This document shows, piece after piece, positions 1 through 8,113 of a stretch of DNA of 64,000 nucleotides. Under the pieces are notes generated by a model. That model did not search any database. It worked only from the letters and a program-made list of their open reading frames with translations, and was not told the origin of the DNA. This stretch comes from Sphingobacteriia bacterium (GTDB taxonomy: Bacteria > Bacteroidota > Bacteroidia > Bacteroidales > UBA7960), in the NCBI GenBank assembly GCA_011390785.1, contig JAABRR010000014.1, positions 1 through 64,000 of the forward strand. The letters are read 5' to 3'. Position 1 is the stretch's first letter. Each line of letters opens with the position of its first letter. A program made the translations under genes and the position numbers.

Positions 1-102
1 GTCATTAAAAAATACTGAATACCAGAGCTGAAAATCAGAAAACAGAGTAAAAAGCAAAATAACTTTTCACTATTAGTTTTTCACTTTTCACTCCATAAAG
101 GT

Positions 103-216
103 CTTTAGGTGATAATAGCGGTAGTGTCCACCTCTTCCCATTCCGAACAGAGTCGTTAAGCCTGCCAGCGCAGATGGTACTGGAGTAAAATCCGGGAGAG
201 TATGTCGTCGCCAAAT
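103..216 (+). rRNA. rrf: 5S ribosomal RNA
   Basis: The conserved 5S core is readable: CCACCTCTTCCCATTCCGAA at about 128-147, then ACAGAG, GTTAAGCC and GATGGTAC, ending in GGGAGAGTATGTCGTCGCC. The 5' end (TTTAGGTG) pairs imperfectly with the 3' end (CGCCAAA), forming helix I and setting the approximate limits. The 23S gene should lie upstream, outside the window; positions 1-100 look like AT-rich 23S-5S spacer. Ends are accurate to a few bases. Confidence 0.93.
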
Positions 217-450
217 TTTACAACCCTCATCTTTTAAAGGTGGGGGTTTTTTATTTTCGGTCATTGGTTTATGTCGTCCCGCTATGCAGCGGGATCTCTT
301 CGTGTAGTTCTTTCACTGCGGCTTTGGCCTTGTGAAAGAACACACTCAGATGATCGCCAAATTTTACAATCATCATCTTTTTAAATAAAGATGGGGTTTT
401 TTTATTTTACTCCTGTAATAATGTCGTCCCGCTATTGAACGGGATCCACC
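206..450 (+). repeat. Imperfect tandem duplication of the 5S 3' end, terminator and a palindrome
   Basis: CGCCAAATTTTACAA occurs at about 209-223 (the 5S 3' end) and again at about 355-370, each followed by a CATC/GATG hairpin and a T-rich run. ATGTCGTCCCGCTAT occurs at 271-285 and again at 421-435. The offset is 146-150 bases. Between the units lies a 10-bp perfect inverted repeat, GTTCTTTCAC (307-316) with GTGAAAGAAC (332-341). The second unit keeps only the last few bases of a 5S gene, so it looks like the scar of a deleted 5S copy. The rest of the gap to 582 shows no gene. Confidence 0.75.
223..252 (+). terminator. Intrinsic terminator after 5S rRNA
   Basis: The arm ACCCTCATCTTT pairs with AAAGGTGGGGGT over 12 positions (two U-G wobbles) and is followed by TTTTTATTTT. 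It starts seven bases after the 5S gene and probably ends the rRNA operon. Confidence 0.8.
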
Positions 451-582
451 CGATTTATTAGGTAACTCTCTGCAAAATCTGCCATTCACTATTAGCTATT
501 GCTGCATCGGCATACCCTATACTCCTTCTGCCTGAATAACCCATTGTGACGGGCACTCGCCCACGTTGTCTTCAGCAGCTCC

Positions 583-1224
583 CTATCTTGGCAATAGCGA
601 TAAAATTGTAAAGAAATGACAGATACTGCCACCTAAAACAAATAAATGCCAGATAGCATGACTAAATGGTATTTTTCTCCAAACATAAAATACAATTCCC
701 AAAGAATAGGACAAACCGCCTGCCAGTAAAAATAAAAGACCAGTTGTATTAACACTTTCTAAAAGTGGTTTTATAGCAATGATGATTATCCAACCCATAA
801 TGCCATATAGAACCAGTGTGAATAATTTAAATCTGTCAAACCAAAATACTTTTAAAATGATACCCAAAATAGCAGCGCCCCAAATTATACCAAAAATTGT
901 CCAGCCCCATGCAGTATCGCGCATGGCAATGAGAGTTATGGGCGTATAAGTACCAGCGATTAACAAAAAAATGGAGATGTGATCTGTAAGATGAAAGCGG
1001 TCCTTCCATTTGCCCGGGGCAATACTATGATACATGGTTGAAGAAAAGTAAAGAAGGATAAGAGTTGTTCCATAAATGCTATAACCAACAATGTGCCATA
1101 TGTCTCCATATTGATGTGCGAGTACCATCATGGCAACCTGAGCAGCAATGGCAAGGCCAAGTCCTATTCCGTGTGTAATGGCATTTGCAAGTTCTTCTGG
1201 GGGTGTTTGTTCTTTTAAGTTCAT
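583..1224 (-). CDS. trhA: TrhA / hemolysin III family membrane protein
   Basis: A 213-residue integral membrane protein of the hemolysin III (YqfA/TrhA, PAQR-like) family. Seven hydrophobic segments fill almost the whole chain. Family landmarks are present: STMYHS in the second-third segment region, DHISIFLLIAGTYTP in the middle, and HAIWHLFVLGGSICHF near the C-terminus. These supply the Ser/His/Asp/His set that binds zinc in PAQR-type proteins. Despite the family name, a cytolytic role is unlikely; homologues are linked to membrane energetics and lipid homeostasis, and the substrate is unknown. The gene starts with ATG and is divergent from comM. The length is normal. Confidence 0.88.
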   Translation of the reverse strand: MNLKEQTPPEELANAITHGIGLGLAIAAQVAMMVLAHQYGDIWHIVGYSIYGTTLILLYFSSTMYHSIAPGKWKDRFHLTDHISIFLLIAGTYTPITLIAMRDTAWGWTIFGIIWGAAILGIILKVFWFDRFKLFTLVLYGIMGWIIIIAIKPLLESVNTTGLLFLLAGGLSYSLGIVFYVWRKIPFSHAIWHLFVLGGSICHFFTILSLLPR

Positions 1225-1521
1225 ATTCTGTTTGCGCTTGTTTACTGGTTTTTGCCAGGGTGAATAATTTTTTGCGAAATTATCTATATTTATTTAGTAT
1301 TCATACTGATATATTCATTATTTGTTTTGCTTTTCCACGAAAGAATTGTAAATTTATTTAGCGTTTATAAACTGATATTTGTGTGTATTAACCACCCATA
1401 AATGTTAATTCTCTTTTTCATAACTATATCCGGGTTTTGGGGATCATGTTGATGCTACTAAAAATGATTTCTGATGTTCAATTCAGCGTTTCGTACGTAT
1501 TAATTTTAAAATGTTTCATCT

Positions 1522-3060
1522 ATGTTGGTAAAAACTTATGGAAGTGCTGTTCATGGTATTAAATCAACCACCATTACAATAGAGGTAGCGGTTTCGCAGG
1601 GAGTAAATTTTTTCATGGTAGGACTTCCTGATAGTGCAGTAAAGGAAAGTCATCATCGTATTGAAACAGCTTTGAAGCAGAATGAGTACAAAATTCCCGG
1701 GAAGCGAATTGTGGTGAACATGGCCCCAGCAGATATCCGAAAGGAAGGTTCTGCCTATGATCTCCCCATTGCTATAGGGATACTTGCCGCCAGTGGTCAG
1801 ATCGTTTCTGACAATGTTCATGAGTACATTATAATGGGGGAGCTATCTCTAGACGGTAGCCTGCAATACATTAAGGGTGCCCTACCCATTGCTATTCAAG
1901 CCAGACAGGAAGGTTTTAAAGGGTTTATCCTGCCCGTTGAGAATGCCAGGGAGGCAGCTGTGGTTAATAACCTGGATGTTTATGGGGTAAGCAATATTAA
2001 AGAAGTTATCGACTTTTTTAATGGGGATATTGAATTGGAAAAAACAGTGGTAAATACCCGTGAAGAATTTTTTTCAAGACTTGATGAATACGAATTTGAT
2101 TTTGCTGATGTAAAAGGACAGGAAAATATCAAAAGAGCCTTTGAAGTAGCAGCTTCTGGTGGACATAATCTCATAATGATCGGGCCTCCAGGAGCAGGAA
2201 AAACCATGCTGGCAAAACGTTTACCCGGTATTTTACCACCACCATCGTTGCACGAAGCTTTGGAAACTACGAAAATCCATAGTGTTGCCGGCAAGTTAGA
2301 TAAAAATTCATCATTACTGCCTGTAAGACCTTTTAGAAGTCCGCACCATACAATTAGCGATGTGGCCTTAGTTGGTGGTGGTTCCTTCCCTCAACCGGGA
2401 GAAATTTCATTGGCTCACAACGGAGTTTTGTTTCTTGATGAGCTACCCGAATTTAAACGTACTGTTTTGGAAGTTCTCAGGCAACCTCTCGAAGATCGTT
2501 ACATTACAGTTAGCAGAGCAAGGTTTTCGGTTGATTATCCAGCCAGTTTTATGTTGGTGGCATCAATGAATCCATGCCCATGTGGTTTTTATAATCATCC
2601 TGATAAGGATTGTGTTTGTCCACCCGGAATGGTTCAAAAATATCTTAATAAGGTATCGGGCCCTTTGCTTGATAGAATCGACATCCATATTGAAGTAACT
2701 CCTGTGCCATTTAGAGAACTTTCAGAAGCACGAGAATCAGAAAGGAGCAAACTGATCCGGGAAAGGGTAATCAAAGCCCGCGAAATTCAGGAAGACAGGT
2801 ATAAAGATATCGACGGTATTTACTGTAATGCCCAAATGACTTCCAAATTATTAAGAGAAATTTGCCAGATATCAAGTGCAGGTAGTCTGTTATTAAAAAC
2901 TGCCATGGAGAAGCTTGATTTATCTGCCCGTGCCTATGACCGGATACTCAAAGTTTCCAGAACCATTGCTGATCTTGAAGGAAAGCCCGATATATTGCCG
3001 GAACATCTGGCAGAAGCCATACATTACCGTAGTTTGGATCGTGAAAGCTGGGCAGGCTAA
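1522..3060 (+). CDS. comM: YifB/ComM-family Mg-chelatase-like AAA+ ATPase
   Basis: A 512-residue cytoplasmic AAA+ ATPase. An N-terminal ChlI/Lon-like domain (about 1-170) is followed by the ATPase domain with Walker A GPPGAGKT at 221-228, Walker B VLFLDE at 302-307, and the SMNPCPCG stretch near 348-355. Extra cysteines near 364-366 may bind a metal. A C-terminal Mg-chelatase domain closes the protein. In naturally competent bacteria ComM is a hexameric branch-migration helicase that aids integration of incoming single-stranded DNA; the family is also widespread in bacteria not known to be competent. The ATG start gives the canonical N-terminus MLVKTYGSAV. It is a single gene, with no partner on its strand before the peroxidase. 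Confidence 0.95.
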   Translation: MLVKTYGSAVHGIKSTTITIEVAVSQGVNFFMVGLPDSAVKESHHRIETALKQNEYKIPGKRIVVNMAPADIRKEGSAYDLPIAIGILAASGQIVSDNVHEYIIMGELSLDGSLQYIKGALPIAIQARQEGFKGFILPVENAREAAVVNNLDVYGVSNIKEVIDFFNGDIELEKTVVNTREEFFSRLDEYEFDFADVKGQENIKRAFEVAASGGHNLIMIGPPGAGKTMLAKRLPGILPPPSLHEALETTKIHSVAGKLDKNSSLLPVRPFRSPHHTISDVALVGGGSFPQPGEISLAHNGVLFLDELPEFKRTVLEVLRQPLEDRYITVSRARFSVDYPASFMLVASMNPCPCGFYNHPDKDCVCPPGMVQKYLNKVSGPLLDRIDIHIEVTPVPFRELSEARESERSKLIRERVIKAREIQEDRYKDIDGIYCNAQMTSKLLREICQISSAGSLLLKTAMEKLDLSARAYDRILKVSRTIADLEGKPDILPEHLAEAIHYRSLDRESWAG

Positions 3061-3178
3061 ATGGTGTAATCTGCTATTTATAATGGTTATAAATTAGATG
3101 TGGGATAGTCTATTTAACTGTTAACAATCGATTTAACCCGGTTTTAATCCTTACCTTAGCAATAATAATTTTATTGCT

Positions 3179-4270
3179 ATGAATTTTAACTTCCGCTTAC
3201 CTACCCTAAAAGTTTACCTTATTATCTTCAGTTTTTTATCAGTATTTTTTCTTACAGTTTGTAAAGATAATAATGAATCATCCACATCAGATACAGAACT
3301 TACTGAATTGCAACTAAGAGCTCTGAAGATTTCTTCTCCTATGCCCGATAATGCTTTCCTTGAAGGAATGGACCAGTCCGATGAGCTGATTGAACTGGGT
3401 AAAATGCTTTTTCATGACCCTCGTTTGTCAAAAAGTGGCACTTTAAGCTGCCATAGTTGTCATAATCTTGCCACATTTGGAGTTGATAACCTGCCTGTAT
3501 CAATAGGGCATGGTTGGCAAAGGGGTGTTTTTAATTCCCCTTCTGTTCTTAATGCCGCATTCCATAAATCTCAATTCTGGAATGGACGCGCCGAAACGGT
3601 TGAGCAACAGGCAGGTATGCCCATTCTCGAAAAATTTGAAATGGCCTCTACAGAAAAACATGTAATTGAAGTATTAAGTTCTATTCCCCAATATGTTACT
3701 ATGTTTGGAGTGGCCTTTCCCAATGATGCAGCACCTGTTAGTTATAAAAATGTGGAGACATCCATTGGTGCTTTTGAAAGAACACTAATTACTATTTCAC
3801 CGTTTAATGATTTTTTGGCCGGTGATGAAAATTCTCTAACTGATCTTCAAAAAGATGGACTTGCTTTGTTTATTGAAACAGGTTGTCATACCTGTCACAG
3901 AGGGCAGGTTCTGGGTGGCGAAATATTTGCCCATTTTCAAACACCTGCTGAGCGTGCTTCCGGAAACATTAGCCCAGGGCGTTTTGAGATTACAGAACGT
4001 GAAGCCGACAAGCATTTTTTTAAAGTACCATCCTTATTGAATGTTGTGCATACCTATCCTTATTTACACGATGGAAGTATTTGGGATCTTTCTCAAACAA
4101 TTGTACTTGTTGCAAAAGAAATGCTTAACAAGGATTTAACAAATGAAGAAGTTGATTTATTGACGGAATTTATGGGCTCTTTAACTGGAGTTTTACCTAA
4201 TGAAACTATGCAACTTCCGTTATTGCCTGCTTCGACATCTGATACTCCGTTACCCGATTTCTCTTTATAA
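3179..4270 (+). CDS. Di-haem cytochrome c peroxidase (CcpA/MauG family)
   Basis: A 363-residue exported di-haem protein. Two c-type haem motifs are visible, CHSCH at 91-95 and CHTCH at 236-240, spaced as in bacterial cytochrome c peroxidases. The hydrophobic N-terminus ends in FLTVC-KDN (Cys28), so it is probably a lipoprotein despite the poor lipobox (Val at -1). The family reduces H2O2 to water in the periplasm using electrons from small cytochromes or quinol pools; MauG-type members instead modify proteins, and the sequence alone does not fully separate the two. FHDPRLS and RAETVEQQA are typical of the peroxidase branch. A near-consensus -7 box (TACCTTAG) lies at 3152-3159. It converges with the YjbR-family gene. 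Confidence 0.92.
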   Translation: MNFNFRLPTLKVYLIIFSFLSVFFLTVCKDNNESSTSDTELTELQLRALKISSPMPDNAFLEGMDQSDELIELGKMLFHDPRLSKSGTLSCHSCHNLATFGVDNLPVSIGHGWQRGVFNSPSVLNAAFHKSQFWNGRAETVEQQAGMPILEKFEMASTEKHVIEVLSSIPQYVTMFGVAFPNDAAPVSYKNVETSIGAFERTLITISPFNDFLAGDENSLTDLQKDGLALFIETGCHTCHRGQVLGGEIFAHFQTPAERASGNISPGRFEITEREADKHFFKVPSLLNVVHTYPYLHDGSIWDLSQTIVLVAKEMLNKDLTNEEVDLLTEFMGSLTGVLPNETMQLPLLPASTSDTPLPDFSL

Positions 4271-4363
4271 GTGAATTGTATTTCTTTTCTTTGATTAAAA
4301 ATGGCAAATTACTAAATACAGCCCTTGAAAATCATTGTTTTTTTCAATTAAGCTATATTACCA

Positions 4364-4711
4364 TCACTTCAGACTATCTCTATCTTTTTTACTTAAGCCT
4401 GCAACTACCAGATCGTAAGAATCCCGGATCCATTCCTGAAACAATGTGTCAGGGATTTTTCCATCGGTCTCTACGGTATTCCAATGTTTTTTATTCATAT
4501 GATAACCTGGCTTTACCTCCGGATACATTTCGCGCAATGTGATGGCTTTTTCCGGATCGCATTTAAGGTTGATGCTTTCAAAATCATCCAGATCGGTTAT
4601 GGCAAATATCTTTCCCAATACTTTAAATACTAAAGTGTTATGATCAAAAGGTAATCCTTCTGTTACTCCTTTCATAGAAAGGCAAAATTGCCTGAATTCT
4701 TCTATATTCAT
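4364..4711 (-). CDS. MmcQ/YjbR family protein
   Basis: A 115-residue protein of the MmcQ/YjbR family, identified by MNIEEFRQFCLSMKGVTEGLPF at the start, KVLGKIFAITDL in the middle, and the GYHMNKKHWNTV segment. The fold is CyaY-like and often called DNA-binding, but no defined cellular function is established. It starts 33 bases after the decarboxylase stop on the same strand, so it is probably the last gene of that operon. Length is normal for the family. A small open frame on the other strand over the same DNA is a shadow. Confidence 0.88.
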   Translation of the reverse strand: MNIEEFRQFCLSMKGVTEGLPFDHNTLVFKVLGKIFAITDLDDFESINLKCDPEKAITLREMYPEVKPGYHMNKKHWNTVETDGKIPDTLFQEWIRDSYDLVVAGLSKKDRDSLK

Positions 4712-4744
4712 TGCTGTAGGATTAGATCTTCGTGATGCTTTTAC

Positions 4745-6145
4745 TCAACGTGTATTTTCTTTCAGCAATTCAAAAACATTTCTGATGTGTTTTTCTTCGG
4801 TGGTTCGTTGACCTACTGATAGTCTAAGGCAATATTTTCCTGATAAAATGGTATGTGTAAGATAAACATCTCCTGATAGATTTATTTTCTCCAAAAGGTC
4901 TTTATTTATTTCGTTAAGGCCATCTTCAGAAATACCTTTGCCAATGTACCTGAAACAAACCAAACTTAGATTTACAGGAGCAAGAATCTCAAAAGCCCCG
5001 TCATTCTTAAGCCAATTTGCAAAAATATTTGCCAGCTCAAGGTGTTTTTTAATCATTTGCCGGATGCCCTCTACCCCATAATTCCTGATTACAAACCATA
5101 ATTTAAGCGCTCTGAACCGTCTGCCCAGTGGAATTCCCCAGTCGCGATAGTTATTTACCTGGTTTGTAGCTGATGTTTTCAGGTATTCGGGTAATATGGA
5201 AAAGGTTTGTTGGAGTAGCAGGGGATCGCGCACAAAATAGGCTGAGCAATCGAAGTTGGTGAGCATCCATTTGTGAGGATTGAAAACAAAAGAATCGGCT
5301 TTTTCTGCACCTTTCATAAAGTCTCTGAGCTCAGGAACAATAGCTGCCGTGCCCGCAAAAGCTGCATCAATATGAAACCATGCATTGTATTTTGCACAAA
5401 TGTCGGCAATCTCATCTACCGGGTCCATGGCCATGGATGATGTTGTACCCAATGCACCTACCACACAACAGGGGATTAGACCATTTTTAATGTCTTCTTC
5501 TATGGCATTTTCCAGGGCTGAGGGGATAAGGCCATACTGAGCATCCGTGTCAATAAAAACAAGGTTTTCTTTTCCAAATCCTGCAATTTTTACCCCTTTT
5601 TCAATGCTTGAGTGTGTTTGTGAACTGGTATAGACCCGCAGGGTTTGTGTAAAACCTTTTTGGTTGACAGCAAAACCTGTTGTTTTTTCGCGTGCTGATA
5701 GCAACGCGCATAGGGTAGCGGTAGATGCTGTATCCTGAATTACTCCCGTAAAGGTATCCGGCAGTCCGATCATCTGCCTAAGCCATTGCATAACGGTTTC
5801 TTCCAGTTCAGTAGCTGCCGGCGATGTATCCCAAATCATACCCTGTACGCCCAAACTGGCGGTTAACATTTCCGCCAGTACAGATGCCGGACTATTATTG
5901 GCCGGGAAATAAGCAAACCAACCCGGATGTTGCCAATGGCTGATGCCGGGCATTATGATCTGGTTAAAGTCAGCCATGATTTGTTCGAAAGGCTCTCCCT
6001 GGTTTGGGGCAGATTGGGGTAGTTTGTTATTGATTTCCCCCGGAGCAACTTTCGATTTTACAGCATATTGCTCAACATTATCAAAATAGTCTGCTATCCA
6101 GTCAACTATCTGGTGTCCATGCCTGCGAAATTCTTCTGATTCCAT
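4745..6145 (-). CDS. Aromatic-L-amino-acid decarboxylase-like PLP enzyme (group II)
   Basis: A 466-residue cytoplasmic group II PLP decarboxylase. It lines up with animal and plant aromatic amino acid decarboxylases from the first residues (EFRRHG, MPGISHWQHP). Catalytic positions are recognisable: PLP-binding Lys292 in NPHKWM, Asp260 in HIDAAFAG, ring-stacking His178 in HSSIEK, and Tyr321 in the mobile loop (PEYLKTS), equivalent to human Tyr332. That Tyr separates true decarboxylases from aldehyde synthases, which have Phe. Arg334 in NYRDW matches human Arg347. Expected reaction: decarboxylation of an aromatic amino acid (Tyr, Phe, Trp or DOPA) to the amine; the exact substrate cannot be read. 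It follows the DoxX gene by 20 bases and precedes the YjbR gene, suggesting one transcript. Confidence 0.9.
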   Translation of the reverse strand: MESEEFRRHGHQIVDWIADYFDNVEQYAVKSKVAPGEINNKLPQSAPNQGEPFEQIMADFNQIIMPGISHWQHPGWFAYFPANNSPASVLAEMLTASLGVQGMIWDTSPAATELEETVMQWLRQMIGLPDTFTGVIQDTASTATLCALLSAREKTTGFAVNQKGFTQTLRVYTSSQTHSSIEKGVKIAGFGKENLVFIDTDAQYGLIPSALENAIEEDIKNGLIPCCVVGALGTTSSMAMDPVDEIADICAKYNAWFHIDAAFAGTAAIVPELRDFMKGAEKADSFVFNPHKWMLTNFDCSAYFVRDPLLLQQTFSILPEYLKTSATNQVNNYRDWGIPLGRRFRALKLWFVIRNYGVEGIRQMIKKHLELANIFANWLKNDGAFEILAPVNLSLVCFRYIGKGISEDGLNEINKDLLEKINLSGDVYLTHTILSGKYCLRLSVGQRTTEEKHIRNVFELLKENTR

Positions 6146-6165
6146 GGGATTAATATTACCTGTAA

Positions 6166-7308
6166 CTAATTGCCTTTCATTAGATCATTCTTCAATTCAT
6201 CATAAGATGGTATATTTCTATGGTGCCATTTGCCCAATACCTTCCAGTCTTTCATTAAAATAAGGCCGGGGTTGGAGCGCACAATCGTTTTTAATTTTAT
6301 GGCATCTGATTGATAGTAGGGGTAGGGTGTTTGATTTTCATGTCTGAAAAGGTCAATATCATCAAAAGAACTGCCGGTTAATACAATAAAAGAGAGGTTA
6401 TCTTCTTCAGCTTTGGCAGCTAAGTCATTAATTTTCTTTCTAAACGACTTTTTCTTTGTCCGGTTAAGATCGTAGGCTACCAGAATAAACTGATATTCGG
6501 GGTTGCCCAGAAAGCTTTCGGCCATATCGAAACCGTCTTCATCCTGAATTACAAATTCATCGATGGGAGCAGGAATGTATTCCTGGGTAACATTTTCCTT
6601 GCGGTCAACAAATTCCCAGCCATCATCAGATGAAGGAAGTTCATCAATTGAAAAAGTCTGTTCTTCACCGGTTTGGGTATTTTTGTATATGAAGGAGAAT
6701 TCAACAATTTCTTCCTGAATTGGCTGCATCATTTCTTCAATGTTGTTGCCGATTTTCCAGGGGCGAAAATCCAATACCGGTAGATTTCTTACACAATAGA
6801 TTGAGAAGAACACAATGAGAAGAGAGAACACATCCACTATATACCAGTCTTTTTGTGCTGACCATAAAGGTTTTATCCTGTTTCTGTGATAATAAATAAA
6901 GACTACAGCTGCTGTAATAATAATATTTTTGTAGAAAGTTGCCCAATTACTGATTACCAGGGCATCGCCAAAACATCCACAGTCAGTTACAGGGTTGTAG
7001 ATAGCAATGTATAATGTAAGCGGGGTAAAAAATCCCATAAACAATAACCCTCCAAGAGCACTGTAGCGCATTTTCAGACCCAGCAGAACTGAAACCCCAA
7101 TTACAAACTCAAGTGTGCTGAGAATTATGGCCAGGGGTAAGGCTATGGGGAAAAGCCAATCCATGCCAAAGGCAAGAAAATAGTCCTGAAATTTATAGGT
7201 GGAGCCCAGCGGGTCAACGGCTTTTACAAAGCCGGAAAAAATAAAAACAATTCCGAAAAGAATCCGGGATAGCCAAAGAGTAGCTTTAATAAAAAAGGAT
7301 TTGTTCAT
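6166..7308 (-). CDS. BT_3928-type DoxX family membrane protein
   Basis: A 380-residue inner-membrane protein. Residues 1-150 form a four-helix DoxX/MauE-like domain, with the DCGCFGD motif near 108 typical of MauE-type quinone-linked thiol redox proteins. After a further hydrophobic segment (about 158-176) comes a C-terminal domain of about 200 residues ending in a region that resembles a thioredoxin fold (VLTGSSFDDIDLF, SNPGLILMKDWKVLGKWH) but lacks a CxxC motif. This two-part layout defines the Bacteroidota BT_3928 family. The role is inferred to be envelope thiol or quinone redox chemistry; it is not experimentally settled. It is first in a probable operon with the decarboxylase and YjbR genes and lies 104 bases from the DUF1573 gene. 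Confidence 0.82.
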   Translation of the reverse strand: MNKSFFIKATLWLSRILFGIVFIFSGFVKAVDPLGSTYKFQDYFLAFGMDWLFPIALPLAIILSTLEFVIGVSVLLGLKMRYSALGGLLFMGFFTPLTLYIAIYNPVTDCGCFGDALVISNWATFYKNIIITAAVVFIYYHRNRIKPLWSAQKDWYIVDVFSLLIVFFSIYCVRNLPVLDFRPWKIGNNIEEMMQPIQEEIVEFSFIYKNTQTGEEQTFSIDELPSSDDGWEFVDRKENVTQEYIPAPIDEFVIQDEDGFDMAESFLGNPEYQFILVAYDLNRTKKKSFRKKINDLAAKAEEDNLSFIVLTGSSFDDIDLFRHENQTPYPYYQSDAIKLKTIVRSNPGLILMKDWKVLGKWHHRNIPSYDELKNDLMKGN

Positions 7309-7412
7309 AGCATAATTAATTGAAAACTATGCGAAATTAACAAATCCTGTTTATATAAGGTTCTATTCTGATATTAGATTGTGGCTTTTATTTTTGAAGC
7401 CGCATAACTTTT

Positions 7413-7868
7413 TTAATTATTTCGTGGCCCGGCTGAAGTATTTAATTCGGAACCAAAAGCTGCATCGTTTCTTTCCGCAACTTCACCTGTAATTAAGTAA
7501 ACTGCCAATCCATCTGAATCGTTGGACATTATGCTCACTCTTCTGCTTATTGTATGAGCCCGGGGTGCCAGTCTGAATTCCACCTTTACCATCCCTTTCT
7601 CACCAGGCAAAATGGGTTTCTTTGTATAGTCAACAATGCGGGTTCCGCAGCAGCCACGTACCGAACTTACTACCAAAGGCTCATCACCATCGTTGGTAAA
7701 CTCAATGTCCATTTTTACGGGTTCCAGTTCGTCAACATACAAAACACCCAGATCGGCTTTTTCTGCCACATACTTTAGTTTTGCACCTTTTTTATCTTGT
7801 GCGGTCAGGGCCAATTGGCTAAAAATCAGGGGAAGGATTACAATAAGTTGAAAGGCAAATCTTTTCAT
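7413..7868 (-). CDS. DUF1573 domain secreted protein
   Basis: A 151-residue exported protein with signal peptide MKRFAFQLIVILPLIFSQLA and predicted cleavage LTA|QDKK, leaving Gln at +1. The mature part is one DUF1573 domain (ASPM/Hydin-like immunoglobulin fold): FTNDGDEPLVVSSVRGCCGT, followed by KPILPGEKGMVKVEF and a C-terminal strand ending ITGEV. Such domains are common in Bacteroidota periplasmic and surface proteins, and their function is unknown. It precedes the BT_3928-type gene on the same strand. No consensus promoter was seen in the 245 bases upstream, where only a weak, unsupported small frame exists. Confidence 0.87.
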   Translation of the reverse strand: MKRFAFQLIVILPLIFSQLALTAQDKKGAKLKYVAEKADLGVLYVDELEPVKMDIEFTNDGDEPLVVSSVRGCCGTRIVDYTKKPILPGEKGMVKVEFRLAPRAHTISRRVSIMSNDSDGLAVYLITGEVAERNDAAFGSELNTSAGPRNN

Positions 7869-8113
7869 GATTATTTTTTTAGGTTATGTTATTTATAGTA
7901 TTGGTTTTTTATGCAGTTTTACGCCTGCTAAATTAATCAAATTTGAAAAAATTCGTTTAGGTGAATACACCTGTTCAAAAATGGGTCCAAAGAGAGCTTT
8001 TAAATAATTTTTCTTGCGATTAATGTTTAGCATTAAAAATATATCACAATGTATAGAGACTATGAATGAAGAATAGTAAGCCATTGCTACCATTTGTTGT
8101 TTCAAGAAAAAGA

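Noticed and set aside
271-450. CRISPR array near the 5S gene
   Set aside because: Only two copies of each element, spacing filled by duplicated sequence, and no cas genes in the window.
583-1224. A haemolysin virulence factor
   Set aside because: The name hemolysin III is historical; the family is a PAQR-like membrane protein and nothing here suggests a toxin.
7893-8105. A 70-residue open frame on the minus strand between the plug-domain gene and DUF1573 gene
   Set aside because: No recognisable domain, signal or promoter, composition typical of AT-rich spacer, and no support from neighbours.
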